Assembly (NCBI GenBank): GCA_964415045.1
Contig: CAYPZL010000014.1
Span: forward strand, 1 to 50,144
Direction: 5' to 3'
DNA from: CAYPZL01 sp964415045
GTDB lineage: Bacteria > Planctomycetota > Phycisphaerae > Sedimentisphaerales > Anaerobacaceae
Length of the DNA stretch: 50,144 nt
Shown in pieces: positions 18,054 through 27,600 of the stretch. The position numbers and the translations under genes were made by a program. The notes beneath the pieces are model-generated. The model was not told the origin of the DNA. It did not search any database and worked only from the letters and a program-made list of their open reading frames with translations. The first letter of the stretch is position 1; each line of letters opens with the position of its first letter.

Positions 18054-19325
18054 CTATAACAGCTCCGTCAGCGGCGCGATCGCTTTGTGTGTGTGCTCGA
18101 TCAGGGCGGGGACGTGCGGGGATGTTTGGCTCTGCCAGAGGTGCGCGAGGAGTCGACGCAGATCGTCGGCGCTCATGTCCCGCCAGTTGAGCGTGGCTAG
18201 GTCGTCCGGCAGGCTGTATTCAGCGGGATTCTGAAGCAGCAGGGCGATACCCGCCAGCGCGCCGGTCGCCATGTTCTTCGGCTCGATGCCGTGCTCCAGC
18301 GCCAGGGCCATCGTGCCGAAGATGCGGTCGCTGACGCCCAGCTTGCGGACAACGTCACGGGCGGCGCGGGCGGTGGTGTCCCCGAGATACGGATTGGTCA
18401 TGCGCTCCAGGAGATCCTCGGCATAGCGGCGGTAGCCCGCCTCGGTGAAAAGGGTGTCGCCCAGCGACGCGTACTTATCGATCAGGGCTCCTCCCGACTC
18501 GGTCAGGAAGGCTTCCTTCGCCACGCGCATCAGGGCCTCGTCGCCCTGGAGCTCGGTCATCTTCGCGTATCCCTTGAGCGAGCCGATGAAGCCGAGCAGG
18601 GCGTGAATGGCGTTGTGGCCGTAGAGTTTGGCCTCCTCAAACGGCAGCAGATCGTCCTTCTCAATGAAGACCTCAATGCCGGGACGGAAGGCCGGGATGG
18701 TTGCCTTGCTCACGAGGATGCGGTTGAATTCCTCCACGAGAAATGCGCGGTCGATCCCCGGCGCGATGGGAGCGAGGCTTAGTTCGGCGATCTCGGCCGG
18801 GTCCTGCACGACCCGGCTCATCTTGCCGATCACAGTGTTGAGAAACTCCACCCGATCCGGGGGGGCGGTCCCCAACCTTCGGCTCACGGTCTCCCGCAGG
18901 ATCTCGGCGGCGTGGTTGTTGTTCTCGGCGGCGTAGACGATGGTCGCCTCCGCCTGGCGCCGGCGCAGGCCTTCTGCGATGAACGCCGCAACGCTGTCGT
19001 CGGCGCCGGAATCGTAAAAACTGACCGACGGCAGACAGGTCGCGACCTCCGTGGCCAGCACCAAAACCTCGCGCAGCGCGGGAACGTCCCGGGCATCGGC
19101 GGGATTGAGCAACTCGACGCCGTCAATCCGCACCTTCTCGATCCCGTCGACTCGGGCGACGTTGACCTGGTACGAGCCGGCGTTGGCCCGGACCGCCTCG
19201 ACGAGCTTCGAGTCGATCTCGGCAACCACCATCCTCTTGAAGTTGGTGCTCTGAAAGGCTTCCTTGGCGAAGAGTCCGGCCTGGATGGGACCGAACCCGA
19301 AGCCGACAAATACGTGTTCGCTCAT
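18054..19325 (-). CDS. Mannitol dehydrogenase-family polyol (phosphate) dehydrogenase
   Basis: NAD-dependent polyol oxidoreductase of the long-chain mannitol dehydrogenase / MtlD family, 423 residues. Seen: an N-terminal Rossmann loop VGFGFGPIQAGLF; an internal domain with EFLNTVIGKMSRVVQDP (the family's NxVx(D/S)R-like region); EEFNRILVS; and the catalytic Lys/Asn/His segment EEAKLYGHNAIHALLGFIG. MtlD oxidises mannitol 1-phosphate to fructose 6-phosphate. Whether the substrate here is phosphorylated cannot be said. Its ATG overlaps the stop of the upstream DUF4432 gene (ATGA), so the two are translationally coupled. It is the last gene of the sugar operon. Confidence 0.8.
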   Translation of the reverse strand: MSEHVFVGFGFGPIQAGLFAKEAFQSTNFKRMVVAEIDSKLVEAVRANAGSYQVNVARVDGIEKVRIDGVELLNPADARDVPALREVLVLATEVATCLPSVSFYDSGADDSVAAFIAEGLRRRQAEATIVYAAENNNHAAEILRETVSRRLGTAPPDRVEFLNTVIGKMSRVVQDPAEIAELSLAPIAPGIDRAFLVEEFNRILVSKATIPAFRPGIEVFIEKDDLLPFEEAKLYGHNAIHALLGFIGSLKGYAKMTELQGDEALMRVAKEAFLTESGGALIDKYASLGDTLFTEAGYRRYAEDLLERMTNPYLGDTTARAARDVVRKLGVSDRIFGTMALALEHGIEPKNMATGALAGIALLLQNPAEYSLPDDLATLNWRDMSADDLRRLLAHLWQSQTSPHVPALIEHTHKAIAPLTELL

Positions 19326-20401
19326 TTACCGCCCGCCGTTCTGAGGAATTTTCGAATCTCTTTTTCGCCGGTGAGGGCGGTGATTTCGAGGTCGTAGGTT
19401 CGGCTCTTGCCGGGGCCGAGCTGGCGGAGCTTTTTCTGCCGGCGGGCCGCCGCCTGACCGATGGGGAAATTGGTGCCCGGCTCCAGGCCGGTGACGTATT
19501 CGCCCGGTCCCCAGTGCTGCCAGTTGGCCAGGCAGGGCAGTTGCTCCTTCTTGTATCGGGTCATGACCGCCAGGTTCAGTTTCTCATTGTACAGGCCGAC
19601 GGTGCACATGCCGTTCCTGTCGGGCGTGACGTCGATGAACCCGCAGGCCTCGCCGCCCGCCTTGTGGCCGGCCAGCGGCTTGCAGCACGTGCGAAAATCG
19701 TGTCGGTCGTTGAATATCGCGTTGTCCATATCCAGGCCCCGCGACTGGCATTGGCCTTTCCAGACGATCTTCGTGCCTTCATCGGCGAGGGGCCAGCCGT
19801 AGTTGCAGTGGTAGAGCAGCATGTGCGGCGTCCTGGCGTTGCCCACGTTGGTTACGACGTCGTGGATGCGAATGCTCGGCTCGCCCAGCGTGCCGGAGAT
19901 GGTGCGACGCAGTTCGAGATTCGGCCCGAACACCCGGTGCTGTCTCATGACCGCCGTGATGCTCATATCGAGCCTGCCGCCGGCGAGGTCGGGCTGGACG
20001 ATCGATTCGATCTCGGCCGGGATGTTGCTGATGCGCCCGTGCAAGCCACGCTGCCCGAATTCGTCGGTCTCCGGGCCGCCCACGTGCGTCAGGCCGCAGG
20101 TGGTCAGCAGGCCGCCGGCAAAACTCCAGAGCCACTCCAGGTCCCGATTGGCGTCGGGTTTCGGTGCGGTCACGCCGGCGTGACTGAGCCAGACCAGACT
20201 GTGCTGGTTGTAAAACGCATCGACGATGTCGAGGCCGCGATCGATGACCACTTTGTAACGCAGGCCCGATCCGGTATTGACCCAGGCGATGCGCGTGCCT
20301 CGACCCAATCCGTTGTCCAGGACGGACGTCTCGATGCCGCCGATCTGGGCGACGTTGCCGACCCTGTCCTGCCCGTTGAGTTTTCTTTTCTTTTTAGCCA
20401 T
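19322..20401 (-). CDS. DUF4432 family aldose 1-epimerase-like protein
   Basis: A 359-residue beta-sandwich protein of the galactose mutarotase fold, DUF4432 branch. Seen: GIETSVLDNGLGRGTRIAWV, VVIDRGLDIVDAFYNQHSLV, LTHVGGPETDEFGQRGLHGR (the family's conserved His/Gly segment), LLYHCNYGWPL and WQHWGPGEYVTGLEPGTN. It probably interconverts anomers or binds a free sugar made in the same operon. A basic N-terminus MAKKKRKLNG precedes the fold. GGAG lies eight bases before the ATG. It overlaps the dehydrogenase gene by four bases and is separated from the kinase gene by a palindromic element. Confidence 0.82.
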   Translation of the reverse strand: MAKKKRKLNGQDRVGNVAQIGGIETSVLDNGLGRGTRIAWVNTGSGLRYKVVIDRGLDIVDAFYNQHSLVWLSHAGVTAPKPDANRDLEWLWSFAGGLLTTCGLTHVGGPETDEFGQRGLHGRISNIPAEIESIVQPDLAGGRLDMSITAVMRQHRVFGPNLELRRTISGTLGEPSIRIHDVVTNVGNARTPHMLLYHCNYGWPLADEGTKIVWKGQCQSRGLDMDNAIFNDRHDFRTCCKPLAGHKAGGEACGFIDVTPDRNGMCTVGLYNEKLNLAVMTRYKKEQLPCLANWQHWGPGEYVTGLEPGTNFPIGQAAARRQKKLRQLGPGKSRTYDLEITALTGEKEIRKFLRTAGGK

Positions 20402-20448
20402 TGGCTTTACTCCGTTCTCTTGTCGTGTCGCTCATTGCTGAGAGAGCC

Positions 20449-20533
20449 GCGTGGGTTGAGAACCCACCTTACAGAAAGTCGCGTGTTTCGAGGACCTGAC
20501 CTGCATCGGGTAGGGTGAGTTCTCAACTCACGC
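20449..20533. repeat. Dispersed inverted repeat of the GTGGGTTGAGAACCCAC type
   Basis: Left arm 20449-20472 (starts GCGTGGGTTGAGAACCCACC) and right arm 20510-20533 (starts GTAGGGTGAGTTCTCAACTC) match in about 20 of 24 positions as inverted copies. The left arm also holds a small internal palindrome, GTGGGTT/AACCCAC. It sits inside the sugar operon between the kinase and DUF4432 genes and might cause partial termination or mRNA processing there. Confidence 0.55.
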
Positions 20534-20557
20534 GCGATCCGAATCGCCACAGGAGCG

Positions 20558-21760
20558 TCAATCGAGCGCCCGTCGCAGGGTTTCAAAGCTCTCGAAGCCG
20601 CCTTCTTTCTTGAGGATTTGCAGCATTTTGTCGTATGCCCTGATATTGCCGTACCGATCTTCGAGCGGGGCCTTGATGTAGAGCGAAGCGAAGAGGTTGC
20701 CCGCCTGCACGGCTTGCTCGAAATCCATGGAGCCTTGCTTGAACGCTTCGAGGTTGCTGGCGATGTACGCAATCAGTCCGGCCCGGAACGAATCTCCCGC
20801 GCCGACGAGGTCCACCACTTCACCCGCCATGAAACGCGAGGTGATTTTGTTGGGGCCGCCCGCCCGTCCGTCGGGGCCGATGTGTTTTTCATGGGCTCCG
20901 TCGCTGACCGTGACGCCGAACAGCCTGGTTCGCTTGTCTGCCCCCCAGAACTCCTCCGTCAGCCACTGCAGGAAGTACGTGTTGTACCGCTGCTCGTCAC
21001 GATCGGACTGCGGCTGCCGGCAGAGCGTGTTCTCGATGAGCTTCGCCTCGTCGGAGGAGGTGAAGAAGACATCCAGCTCGGGCAGGAGCGGTTCGAGGAG
21101 ACGATATTCGGCGACCGGCTTGCCCTCGGCGATGAGTTTTTGCGGATTGCCGGTGAGGGTGTGGCTGTCGGCGATGGTCACGGCCCCTCGGCCCCGGCAC
21201 CATCGGATGAAATCGGCAAGGTCCCGGCCCGCGTTGGCGTCGCCCCGGTCGGACAGGCCGGAGTACATGTAGTAGACCACCCTGGGTTCCAGACGCTCCA
21301 CGGCCTGCTTGAAGATCTCGAAATCGAAGTCGTTGTTGGCGTTGGGGAAATAGGCGATGCCGCCGCGGTCGTCGCCGGTGGTGCTGTGGATAAACGTCGT
21401 GCCGGTCGCGAGGCTCGGATGAATGTATGTGGCCGACATGTCGATGCCGTTTGCGGTCATTACGTCGTGGAAGTAGCGACCCTGTGCGTCGAGTCCGTCG
21501 AAATCGCCTTTCCCGAGATTGACACCGACCGCGACGCCCAGGCCGGTCCGTGCAATCAGCGGGGCCGTGTTTCCAGGTCCGCCGGCGGTGGCGAATCCCT
21601 CGTCGATCCACTTCTTGATCTGCTCCTGCGAATAGTCGGGCATGTCCTCGGTTTTACATTTGGCCAGCCCGCCTTTGCCCACGAGCTCGTCGGCGAACTC
21701 GAAGTCGGGCCGGCGTAAGTCGGTCACCGCGGTATTTAGGATCAGAACGTCAACAGGCAT
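20558..21760 (-). CDS. PfkB-family carbohydrate kinase
   Basis: Ribokinase/PfkB-like sugar kinase, 400 residues, longer than the usual 300-330. Seen: the substrate-side glycine pair ATAGGPGNTAPLIARTGLG near residues 58-76; KGDFDGLDAQGRYF; and the C-terminal anion-hole signature DLVGAGDSFRAGLIAYI with the catalytic Asp (GAGD). The extra length lies in the N-terminus and in ENTLCRQPQSDRDEQRYNTY before the ATP site. The frame opens at an ATG at 21775, but GGAG sits nine bases before the ATG at 21760, so MPVDVLILN is the likelier start. It lies 24 bases after the NagB-like gene, suggesting it phosphorylates a sugar made by the same pathway. Confidence 0.85.
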   Translation of the reverse strand: MPVDVLILNTAVTDLRRPDFEFADELVGKGGLAKCKTEDMPDYSQEQIKKWIDEGFATAGGPGNTAPLIARTGLGVAVGVNLGKGDFDGLDAQGRYFHDVMTANGIDMSATYIHPSLATGTTFIHSTTGDDRGGIAYFPNANNDFDFEIFKQAVERLEPRVVYYMYSGLSDRGDANAGRDLADFIRWCRGRGAVTIADSHTLTGNPQKLIAEGKPVAEYRLLEPLLPELDVFFTSSDEAKLIENTLCRQPQSDRDEQRYNTYFLQWLTEEFWGADKRTRLFGVTVSDGAHEKHIGPDGRAGGPNKITSRFMAGEVVDLVGAGDSFRAGLIAYIASNLEAFKQGSMDFEQAVQAGNLFASLYIKAPLEDRYGNIRAYDKMLQILKKEGGFESFETLRRALD

Positions 21761-21784
21761 CTGTCGTGTCTCCATGTTTGGCTC

Positions 21785-22714
21785 TCAATGCATCTCCGCT
21801 TCGCACGTGCCGATGGCGGGGCGGAAGAAGTTGAACTGGACGTTGGGGTGATCGGCTAACAGCGACATGGGCACGGCGCTGTCGGCGATTTTCTTGCCGA
21901 TCATCAGGGTGGTCAGCCGCATGCCGAAGGGGTTGTCGTGCGTGCCCGCCTGCCAGATCGAGACCTTTTCGGCCTGCCAGGTCTCGACCGGTCCCACGGT
22001 AACCGCCTGCGTCGGCACGCCCGTTACGACACCGCCTCCGCTGGTGCGTGCGTTTTGCATCACGGTCACAGGATGCAGGTCCACCACGCGGGTCGTGAGC
22101 CTGCGGTATTGCTCCGGCGTCGGCGGCTGGTCGGCGTACTCGCCTTCCCGGCGCACCGGATCGTTGAACGCCCAGTGCTTGATATCGCCCTGGCCGCCCT
22201 GCATGACCGCGCAGCGCACGCCTTCCCAACTTTGCATATACGCCGACGTATCGGCTTTGGGGAAATGAATGTTGGCGTCCGGCATCTTCAGCTCGGGGCG
22301 GATTCGGTCGAAGCACAACTCCCTGTCGGCCCGGGCGAAGGACAGTGCGTGCGTCTCAGCGACCTCCGCCCCATCCATGACCCACTCGTCCATGCCCCAG
22401 AAGTGGGCGTTGGCGAGATTCAGATCGAGCTCGTTGACGAGTCGAGCCACGAGGGGGAGCTGCTCGGTGGGGCCGATGGGGCCGCAGATGCCGACGGGAT
22501 TGTCCGGCGTCGCCTGTTTCCACGCGGTGACATATTCCAGCGCTTCGGCCAAGTAGAAGTCTTCGAGCGTGTCGTAGAAGACGACGCGAAATCCTTCCCG
22601 GCTCAAGGCGGCCATGTCGTCGGCCGTCAGGGCCGCCGCATCGTCGAGGATCTCGTCGTCGAGCGTGGTATAGTCCCACCACTCCGGGGCCAGGATACTC
22701 TTCTTTCTCCCCAT
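21785..22714 (-). CDS. NagB-like glucosamine-6-phosphate deaminase/isomerase family protein
   Basis: A 309-residue member of the glucosamine-6-phosphate isomerase / 6-phosphogluconolactonase superfamily, expected to deaminate or isomerise an amino-sugar phosphate. The FWGMDEW segment aligns with the NagB FNMDEY motif (Asp72). The next NagB motif, GGVGVDGHIAFNEP, appears here as GGQGDIKHWAFNDP: His143 is kept, the catalytic Asp141 position is Ile with an Asp one residue earlier, and Glu148 is Asp. C-terminal TLMIGKKIADSA matches the NagB GxxKA region, with Lys-Ile in place of Lys-Ala. AAGGAGG lies six bases before the ATG. It overlaps no neighbour but is only 10-12 bases from genes on both sides. 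Confidence 0.8.
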   Translation of the reverse strand: MGRKKSILAPEWWDYTTLDDEILDDAAALTADDMAALSREGFRVVFYDTLEDFYLAEALEYVTAWKQATPDNPVGICGPIGPTEQLPLVARLVNELDLNLANAHFWGMDEWVMDGAEVAETHALSFARADRELCFDRIRPELKMPDANIHFPKADTSAYMQSWEGVRCAVMQGGQGDIKHWAFNDPVRREGEYADQPPTPEQYRRLTTRVVDLHPVTVMQNARTSGGGVVTGVPTQAVTVGPVETWQAEKVSIWQAGTHDNPFGMRLTTLMIGKKIADSAVPMSLLADHPNVQFNFFRPAIGTCEAEMH

Positions 22715-22725
22715 GGTACGCCTCC

Positions 22726-23487
22726 TTACAACGTGTGAACGACGTCGGTCAATTCCTTCTTGAGGATGTTGTCATGCGGATAAGCGTGGCCGAGATGCTG
22801 GCGGAAGCCTTCGGCATAATGGCAGCCGATGTCGGCGCCTCTCTTGCGCCCGTGTGCTTTCATGGCGTTCACGTAGGCGTTCGGTCCGTGGTGTTTCAGC
22901 AGCCACGCGCGCTGGCTTTCATGGCAGCACAGCATCTTCTCTTTCATGTCCATCACGGAACTGACGTCCACGATGGTGCTGGGCTTGACCTCCGTGCCGA
23001 GCTTGTCTTTGCCCTCGACGGGATCGGCGTAGTAGAGGTAGGGGACGGGCTCGAACGGTTCGGCGCCCGGCGTCTCGACGTTGACCACGCCGCAGCAGAA
23101 GCACGCGGTCTGCGCCAGCTTGCTCGCCATCTCGTGGTCTACCATGTAGTCCGAAGGGCTCAGGGTAAAGACGATTCTCGGGCGGACCTTGCGGACCAGC
23201 TCAATCGTCTTGAGCAAGGTCGGACGGTCGTACATGATGAAGATGTCGTTACATTCCAGGCAGTGATACGTTCCATCGAGCAGCGCAGCGCCCTTTGTCG
23301 CCTCGGCTTTGCGAATCCGGCTGATTTCCTCGCGACTGTATTCCACCGTGCCGGCGTCGCCCGGCGTCATCGTTGCGATGTGAACCTGCCAGCCGCGCTG
23401 GCGCAACAACGCGAGTGTGCCGGCCCACAGGAACTCGGCGTCGTCCGGATGCGCGCCGATGCTCAGAACAACTTTGTTGTCTTCCAT
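22726..23487 (-). CDS. PIG-L family N-acetylglucosamine deacetylase
   Basis: Zinc-dependent deacetylase of the PIG-L/LmbE family, 253 residues. Seen: the zinc and general-base motif AHPDDAEF near residues 12-19; the TPGDAGT loop; the segment YMVDHEMASKLAQTACF supplying the third ligand His; and the KEKMLCCHESQRAWL helix seen in many planctomycete members. The family removes the N-acetyl group from GlcNAc-containing substrates. It lies 11 bases before a NagB-like gene, which makes an N-acetyl amino sugar the best guess for the operon. No signal peptide is visible, so it acts in the cytoplasm. GGAG lies four bases before the ATG. Confidence 0.88.
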   Translation of the reverse strand: MEDNKVVLSIGAHPDDAEFLWAGTLALLRQRGWQVHIATMTPGDAGTVEYSREEISRIRKAEATKGAALLDGTYHCLECNDIFIMYDRPTLLKTIELVRKVRPRIVFTLSPSDYMVDHEMASKLAQTACFCCGVVNVETPGAEPFEPVPYLYYADPVEGKDKLGTEVKPSTIVDVSSVMDMKEKMLCCHESQRAWLLKHHGPNAYVNAMKAHGRKRGADIGCHYAEGFRQHLGHAYPHDNILKKELTDVVHTL

Positions 23488-23517
23488 GGTTCTCCAAACG
23501 GCTTGTTTTGTTGCGTT

Positions 23518-24552
23518 TTACTTGCCCAGCAGATGGCTCATGATGAGCATGTCGAGTTCTTCGTAGTCGCGCTCGGCGATGAGCTTGTCGACCTGGCCCT
23601 CGTCGAGGCTGCGCGCCAGGTCCACGAGTTTCAGGAAGACGGTCCGGCTGTTGCTCAAATGCTTGGTGGCGACGCCGGCCTTTTGCGTTCGCATGGCCTT
23701 GACGTCGAGACCGACGAACTCGCCCTTCGTGCCGTAATCGTACTTGTCGAGAATGCGCACCTGGTTAAACGCCCGTCGCAGGTTGACGGACCCGAAGCTC
23801 TTGTCCTCATCGAATTTCAATCCGTTCTGGTCGTTCAGGTGGACCGTGTAGAGCCGGTCATATGCCAGGGCGAAGCCCATCTCGTCCGAGGGGTCGAGGC
23901 CGGCCAGGATGGCGTGGGCCGTTTCGATGTTGACCCCGACGCGACTCGGGTCCTTCGTCAGATAAGCCAAAGCCAGGGCATGTCCCGTCGTCGGGATATA
24001 GGCCTGGTCCATCGGCTCGTTGGGCTTGGGCTCGATGGCGATTTTGATTTCCGGGTTGTAGTCCAGCATGTCGTCGATGGCTTCGACCAGTCGATCGACC
24101 GCGACCTTGCTGTCCTTGGCCTCGCGAATGTACGTGCCCTCGCGGGCGAGCCAGAGCACGATCAGCTTCGTGTCGAGCGCCGCGGCGATGTCGATGGCGC
24201 GACGGCTGCGGTCTTTCGCGTACTGGCGGCACTCGGGATCGTTCGAGGTGTATCCGCCATCGATGGTGCGGGAATCTTCCCAGAGACGCGGGGCGACGAA
24301 CTCGGCCGCGAGCCCTTCGCCGTCGAGCATTTTGCGGACTTCTTCGGCCTTCTTGACGATCTGCTCAGGACTCAGGTCGTTCATCTCGGGCACGGCGTCG
24401 TCATCGTGGAACTGCACGCCCTCGAAGCCGAGGTCCTTGTACATCTTCAGTTTTTCGGCAAAGGCGATGGTGCTTCGCACCGTCGGTCCAAAAGGATCGG
24501 CGCCCTCGTGAACGTTCCAGGGTCCGAACGAAAATCGATACTGTCCTGCCAT
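23518..24552 (-). CDS. Divergent xylose isomerase family protein
   Basis: A 344-residue TIM-barrel sugar isomerase. It keeps the XylA landmarks: FHDDDAVPE (catalytic His), WLAREGTYI, the first metal ligand in EPKPNEP, GVNIETAHAILAG (Glu and His ligands), HLNDQNG in place of the usual DANRG, an Asp pair in FDEDKSFG, and the last Asp in GLDVKAMRTQ. All two-metal ligands therefore appear present, while the substrate loop differs. The open frame starts at 24606, but AAGGAG lies seven bases before the ATG at 24552. It probably converts an aldose to a ketose in the operon. The exact sugar is unknown, and rhamnose-type substrates are possible. Confidence 0.85.
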   Translation of the reverse strand: MAGQYRFSFGPWNVHEGADPFGPTVRSTIAFAEKLKMYKDLGFEGVQFHDDDAVPEMNDLSPEQIVKKAEEVRKMLDGEGLAAEFVAPRLWEDSRTIDGGYTSNDPECRQYAKDRSRRAIDIAAALDTKLIVLWLAREGTYIREAKDSKVAVDRLVEAIDDMLDYNPEIKIAIEPKPNEPMDQAYIPTTGHALALAYLTKDPSRVGVNIETAHAILAGLDPSDEMGFALAYDRLYTVHLNDQNGLKFDEDKSFGSVNLRRAFNQVRILDKYDYGTKGEFVGLDVKAMRTQKAGVATKHLSNSRTVFLKLVDLARSLDEGQVDKLIAERDYEELDMLIMSHLLGK

Positions 24553-24646
24553 CTCTGTTCTCCTTGCTTTCAAATGGTGATGCCGCGAGTTTGGCCTGGC
24601 ATCCATCCTGTATGGCCATGATGCGTCGCGTCACGCACGCTTCGGA

Positions 24647-27600
24647 TCAATGGTCATGCTGATTTTCTTTCAGAACGGCCAATGCGTGTCGGGCGTAGTG
24701 GCCGCGAAGGTCCTTACTATACTCCGTCAGGACCTGCTTGCCAAGGCCCCGGTCATCGCCGCAACGGTACAGAGCGCGGGCGAGAATCAGCTCGCGCAGC
24801 GAACGTTCGCGCAGCGACGTATCGGTGGCACTGGCCGGCAGATTTGTGATGGCCGTCTCGATGTCCGTCATCGCATGGCCCCTCATTCCGGGCTTGTTCA
24901 GAAGGGTGGCGAGGGGCGCCGCGGCCGCCGGGTCCTTCAGTGTCTCCAGTGCCAGGGCCACGGCCCGATGGTGCGACATGGCGTGCTCGGGTCCGAGTTG
25001 CTGCACCTTGGCCAGGATCGGGCCCAATGCCTGCGGCTGACGAGTCCGCCCCAAGGCGATGATGAGGCTGTCAACGGGACTGATGCTGCGGCCGTACTGG
25101 CCCATGCCCGTGTACTTCCAGCCCTCGTCCCATTCGCTGGCCGCCACCGCCTCGGCCAGGGTCGCAACGCCGGTCGGGTCGTCGAGAATGCCCAGGATAT
25201 GAGCGTACGTCAGTTTGTCCTCCTGCGACGCGGTGTCCGCATAAGCCTGGCGCAGCAGCGGCAAGGCCTGTTCCGGCTGGGCGAAGAGGATCTCCAGTCC
25301 GTCGAAGTCGTTGGCCACCGTGCCCACGGCAACCTTCACCGCACGCAGCGGCAACGGGAACGAATCCTCGTGTGTCAGAACGTCCCGGGGCAGATTCCCC
25401 TTGTCCACGAGATGCTGTTGTAGCGTCCGGATGTCGATGTCGCGCAGGTTCGTTCCGGAACGCGTGGCCATGGCCGCGGCGATGCCGACAGCATAGCCCT
25501 GGTTTTGAATGTCGGGCTGCATGCGGATGACGGGCATCACGTCCCGGTGGGCGCTGACAGCCAGACCGGTGACGAGAATGTTATCCAGCCCTCTGGGAAG
25601 CAGACAGCGGTAGGGGACGTAACAGGGCAGGACCTTGCGGTGGGGCGGCCGGAGCATGAACATCGGGTGGATCGTAAAGCCGTGCGTGTCGAAATTGCTG
25701 CTGGCCCGGACCACGGAGTCGCCGAACGTGCGGGCCAGATAGACGTCCATCGGAGAGAGACAGAAGTCGCCGACGATTTGCCGGCGCTCGCGGGTGTCCA
25801 CGATTCGCGCCAGGTCGTACTGACCGGCGAATTTTCTGCGGCCGAGCAGGAACGAGCGCCAGGCGTCCATCACGTCTAGGTCGTCGATAAACGTGTAATC
25901 GGTATTGGTGTACCGCGCCCCCAGCTCCCACGGGGGCAGTCCCGTGCCCTGGACGGCGATGTGCTCGCCCGTGGTGTAGACGCACTCGGCGCCGGCCGAG
26001 GCCGCGATCACGGCGCTGCCAGTGCAGTCGATGACCGCGCGGGCCAGAACGACGCCGCGGCCGTGTGGGGTGGCCACGACGACACCTTTGACTTGATTTC
26101 CATCGACGAAGGCGCCGCATCCGAGCGCACCGTACCATATGTCGGCGCCCGCCTTGCGGAGCTCCTGTCGGTACCATTCGATCTTCAGTTGGCTGTCCCA
26201 GGCCTGTCCCTGTCCGCTGCGGCCCTCGGCTTCGCCGCCGAGTTCGGCCAGTCCCTGGTCCAGCTCCTTGGTGAAGCCTTCGCGGTAGCCGTAGTAGTAT
26301 TTTCCGATCAGGCCCATCGTGCCGATTCCGCCGAGCCCGTGGAGGTATTCCACGACGAGGGTCCTGGCTCCCTGGCGGGCGGCGGCGATGCCGGCCGGGG
26401 CGCCGGCCGTACCTCCGCCGACGATGACAACGTCGTATTCGCCCAAGACGGGCACGGCCTGTGCTTCGGCCTCGATGTGGGGGAGGTCGGGGCTCGCGCG
26501 CATCCACGCCGGGTCTTCGCCAATGTCACCGACCGCCACCGGATCGACCGCCTGCGCGGCCGGCCTGACGTCCAGGGGCACGGCGGTGCGCCGGGCCTCG
26601 ACGGCGGCCGCGGCGCCGATTCGACTGCCCAAACGCATCATCTCGAGCGGTCGCAGCATTTTCTCCACGGCCCCCCGCGAGACATCCGCGCAGCCCCCCA
26701 GGACGAACATTCTCTCGACACCGGCGGGGCGGAACGCGTCCAGCGTGACCTTCTCGGCCCCGGGCCAGACGCAACACTGGGGCTTCTTGGCCCGCATGCG
26801 GTCGGGCGGGACCTGGAACAGCATTTCCGAGGCGTCGACCTGGCCGCGATGCCATGTTCTATCACGCGCGAGCTGCTCGGCCTCCGCGAACGACGCGAAG
26901 GAGCCGTCGCTCATCGGGATCTCCAGCGTGTATTCGGTCGCTTCATAAGCCCGACCGTTGCCCGCGTAGACCGGCGCGGGCAATACGCGGGCCTCGATGA
27001 GCGGGTCCCGGCGAGGTTCCCCGCCGACGACGATTCTCTTGAACGTGCGCATCCCGGCCGGATAGGGATCGAATTCCGCACCGGCCATCCGTGCCACAGC
27101 GGCGCGCTGCGTCGCGTCGATGACGATCTTGGCCCTGACAGCCTGCCGGCCGGAGCGGTTGGCCATGACGATGCCTGCCGGTTGGCCCGCCGAATCGTAC
27201 AGCAGGTCCGTCGCGTAGCAGCCGTACAGGAAGCCGACGCCTGCGTTCAGCAGCGCGTCATCGAGAGCCTGCTTGACTTGCATCGGGGTCGGAGGAATGC
27301 GGTACGGCGCGGCCGGGGCCTCCTGCGTTTGCTGTTCAAAGAGGATCTCGCCCAGGAGCACGCGTCCGGCCTCAGGGGTCTTCTGAATGCTCAGCTTCAC
27401 GTATCGGGCGTTCCGCCCAACGGTGACAGACAACGGGATCGCCTCTTCCTCGAAGGAGCCTCCGAGCCGGTCGTTTTCCACGCGGGCGATTCGCTCCCAG
27501 TTCTGCCCGTCCTTGCTTGTCTGCACGAGGACGCTTTCGACCTCGAAGTCGTCGTTGCGCTGATAAACCGTGACGTGAACCTTGCCGACGAACTGTTCGC

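Noticed and set aside
22735..24621. 628-codon plus-strand frame over the deacetylase and isomerase genes
   Set aside because: Antisense shadow with biased composition, crossing two real genes.
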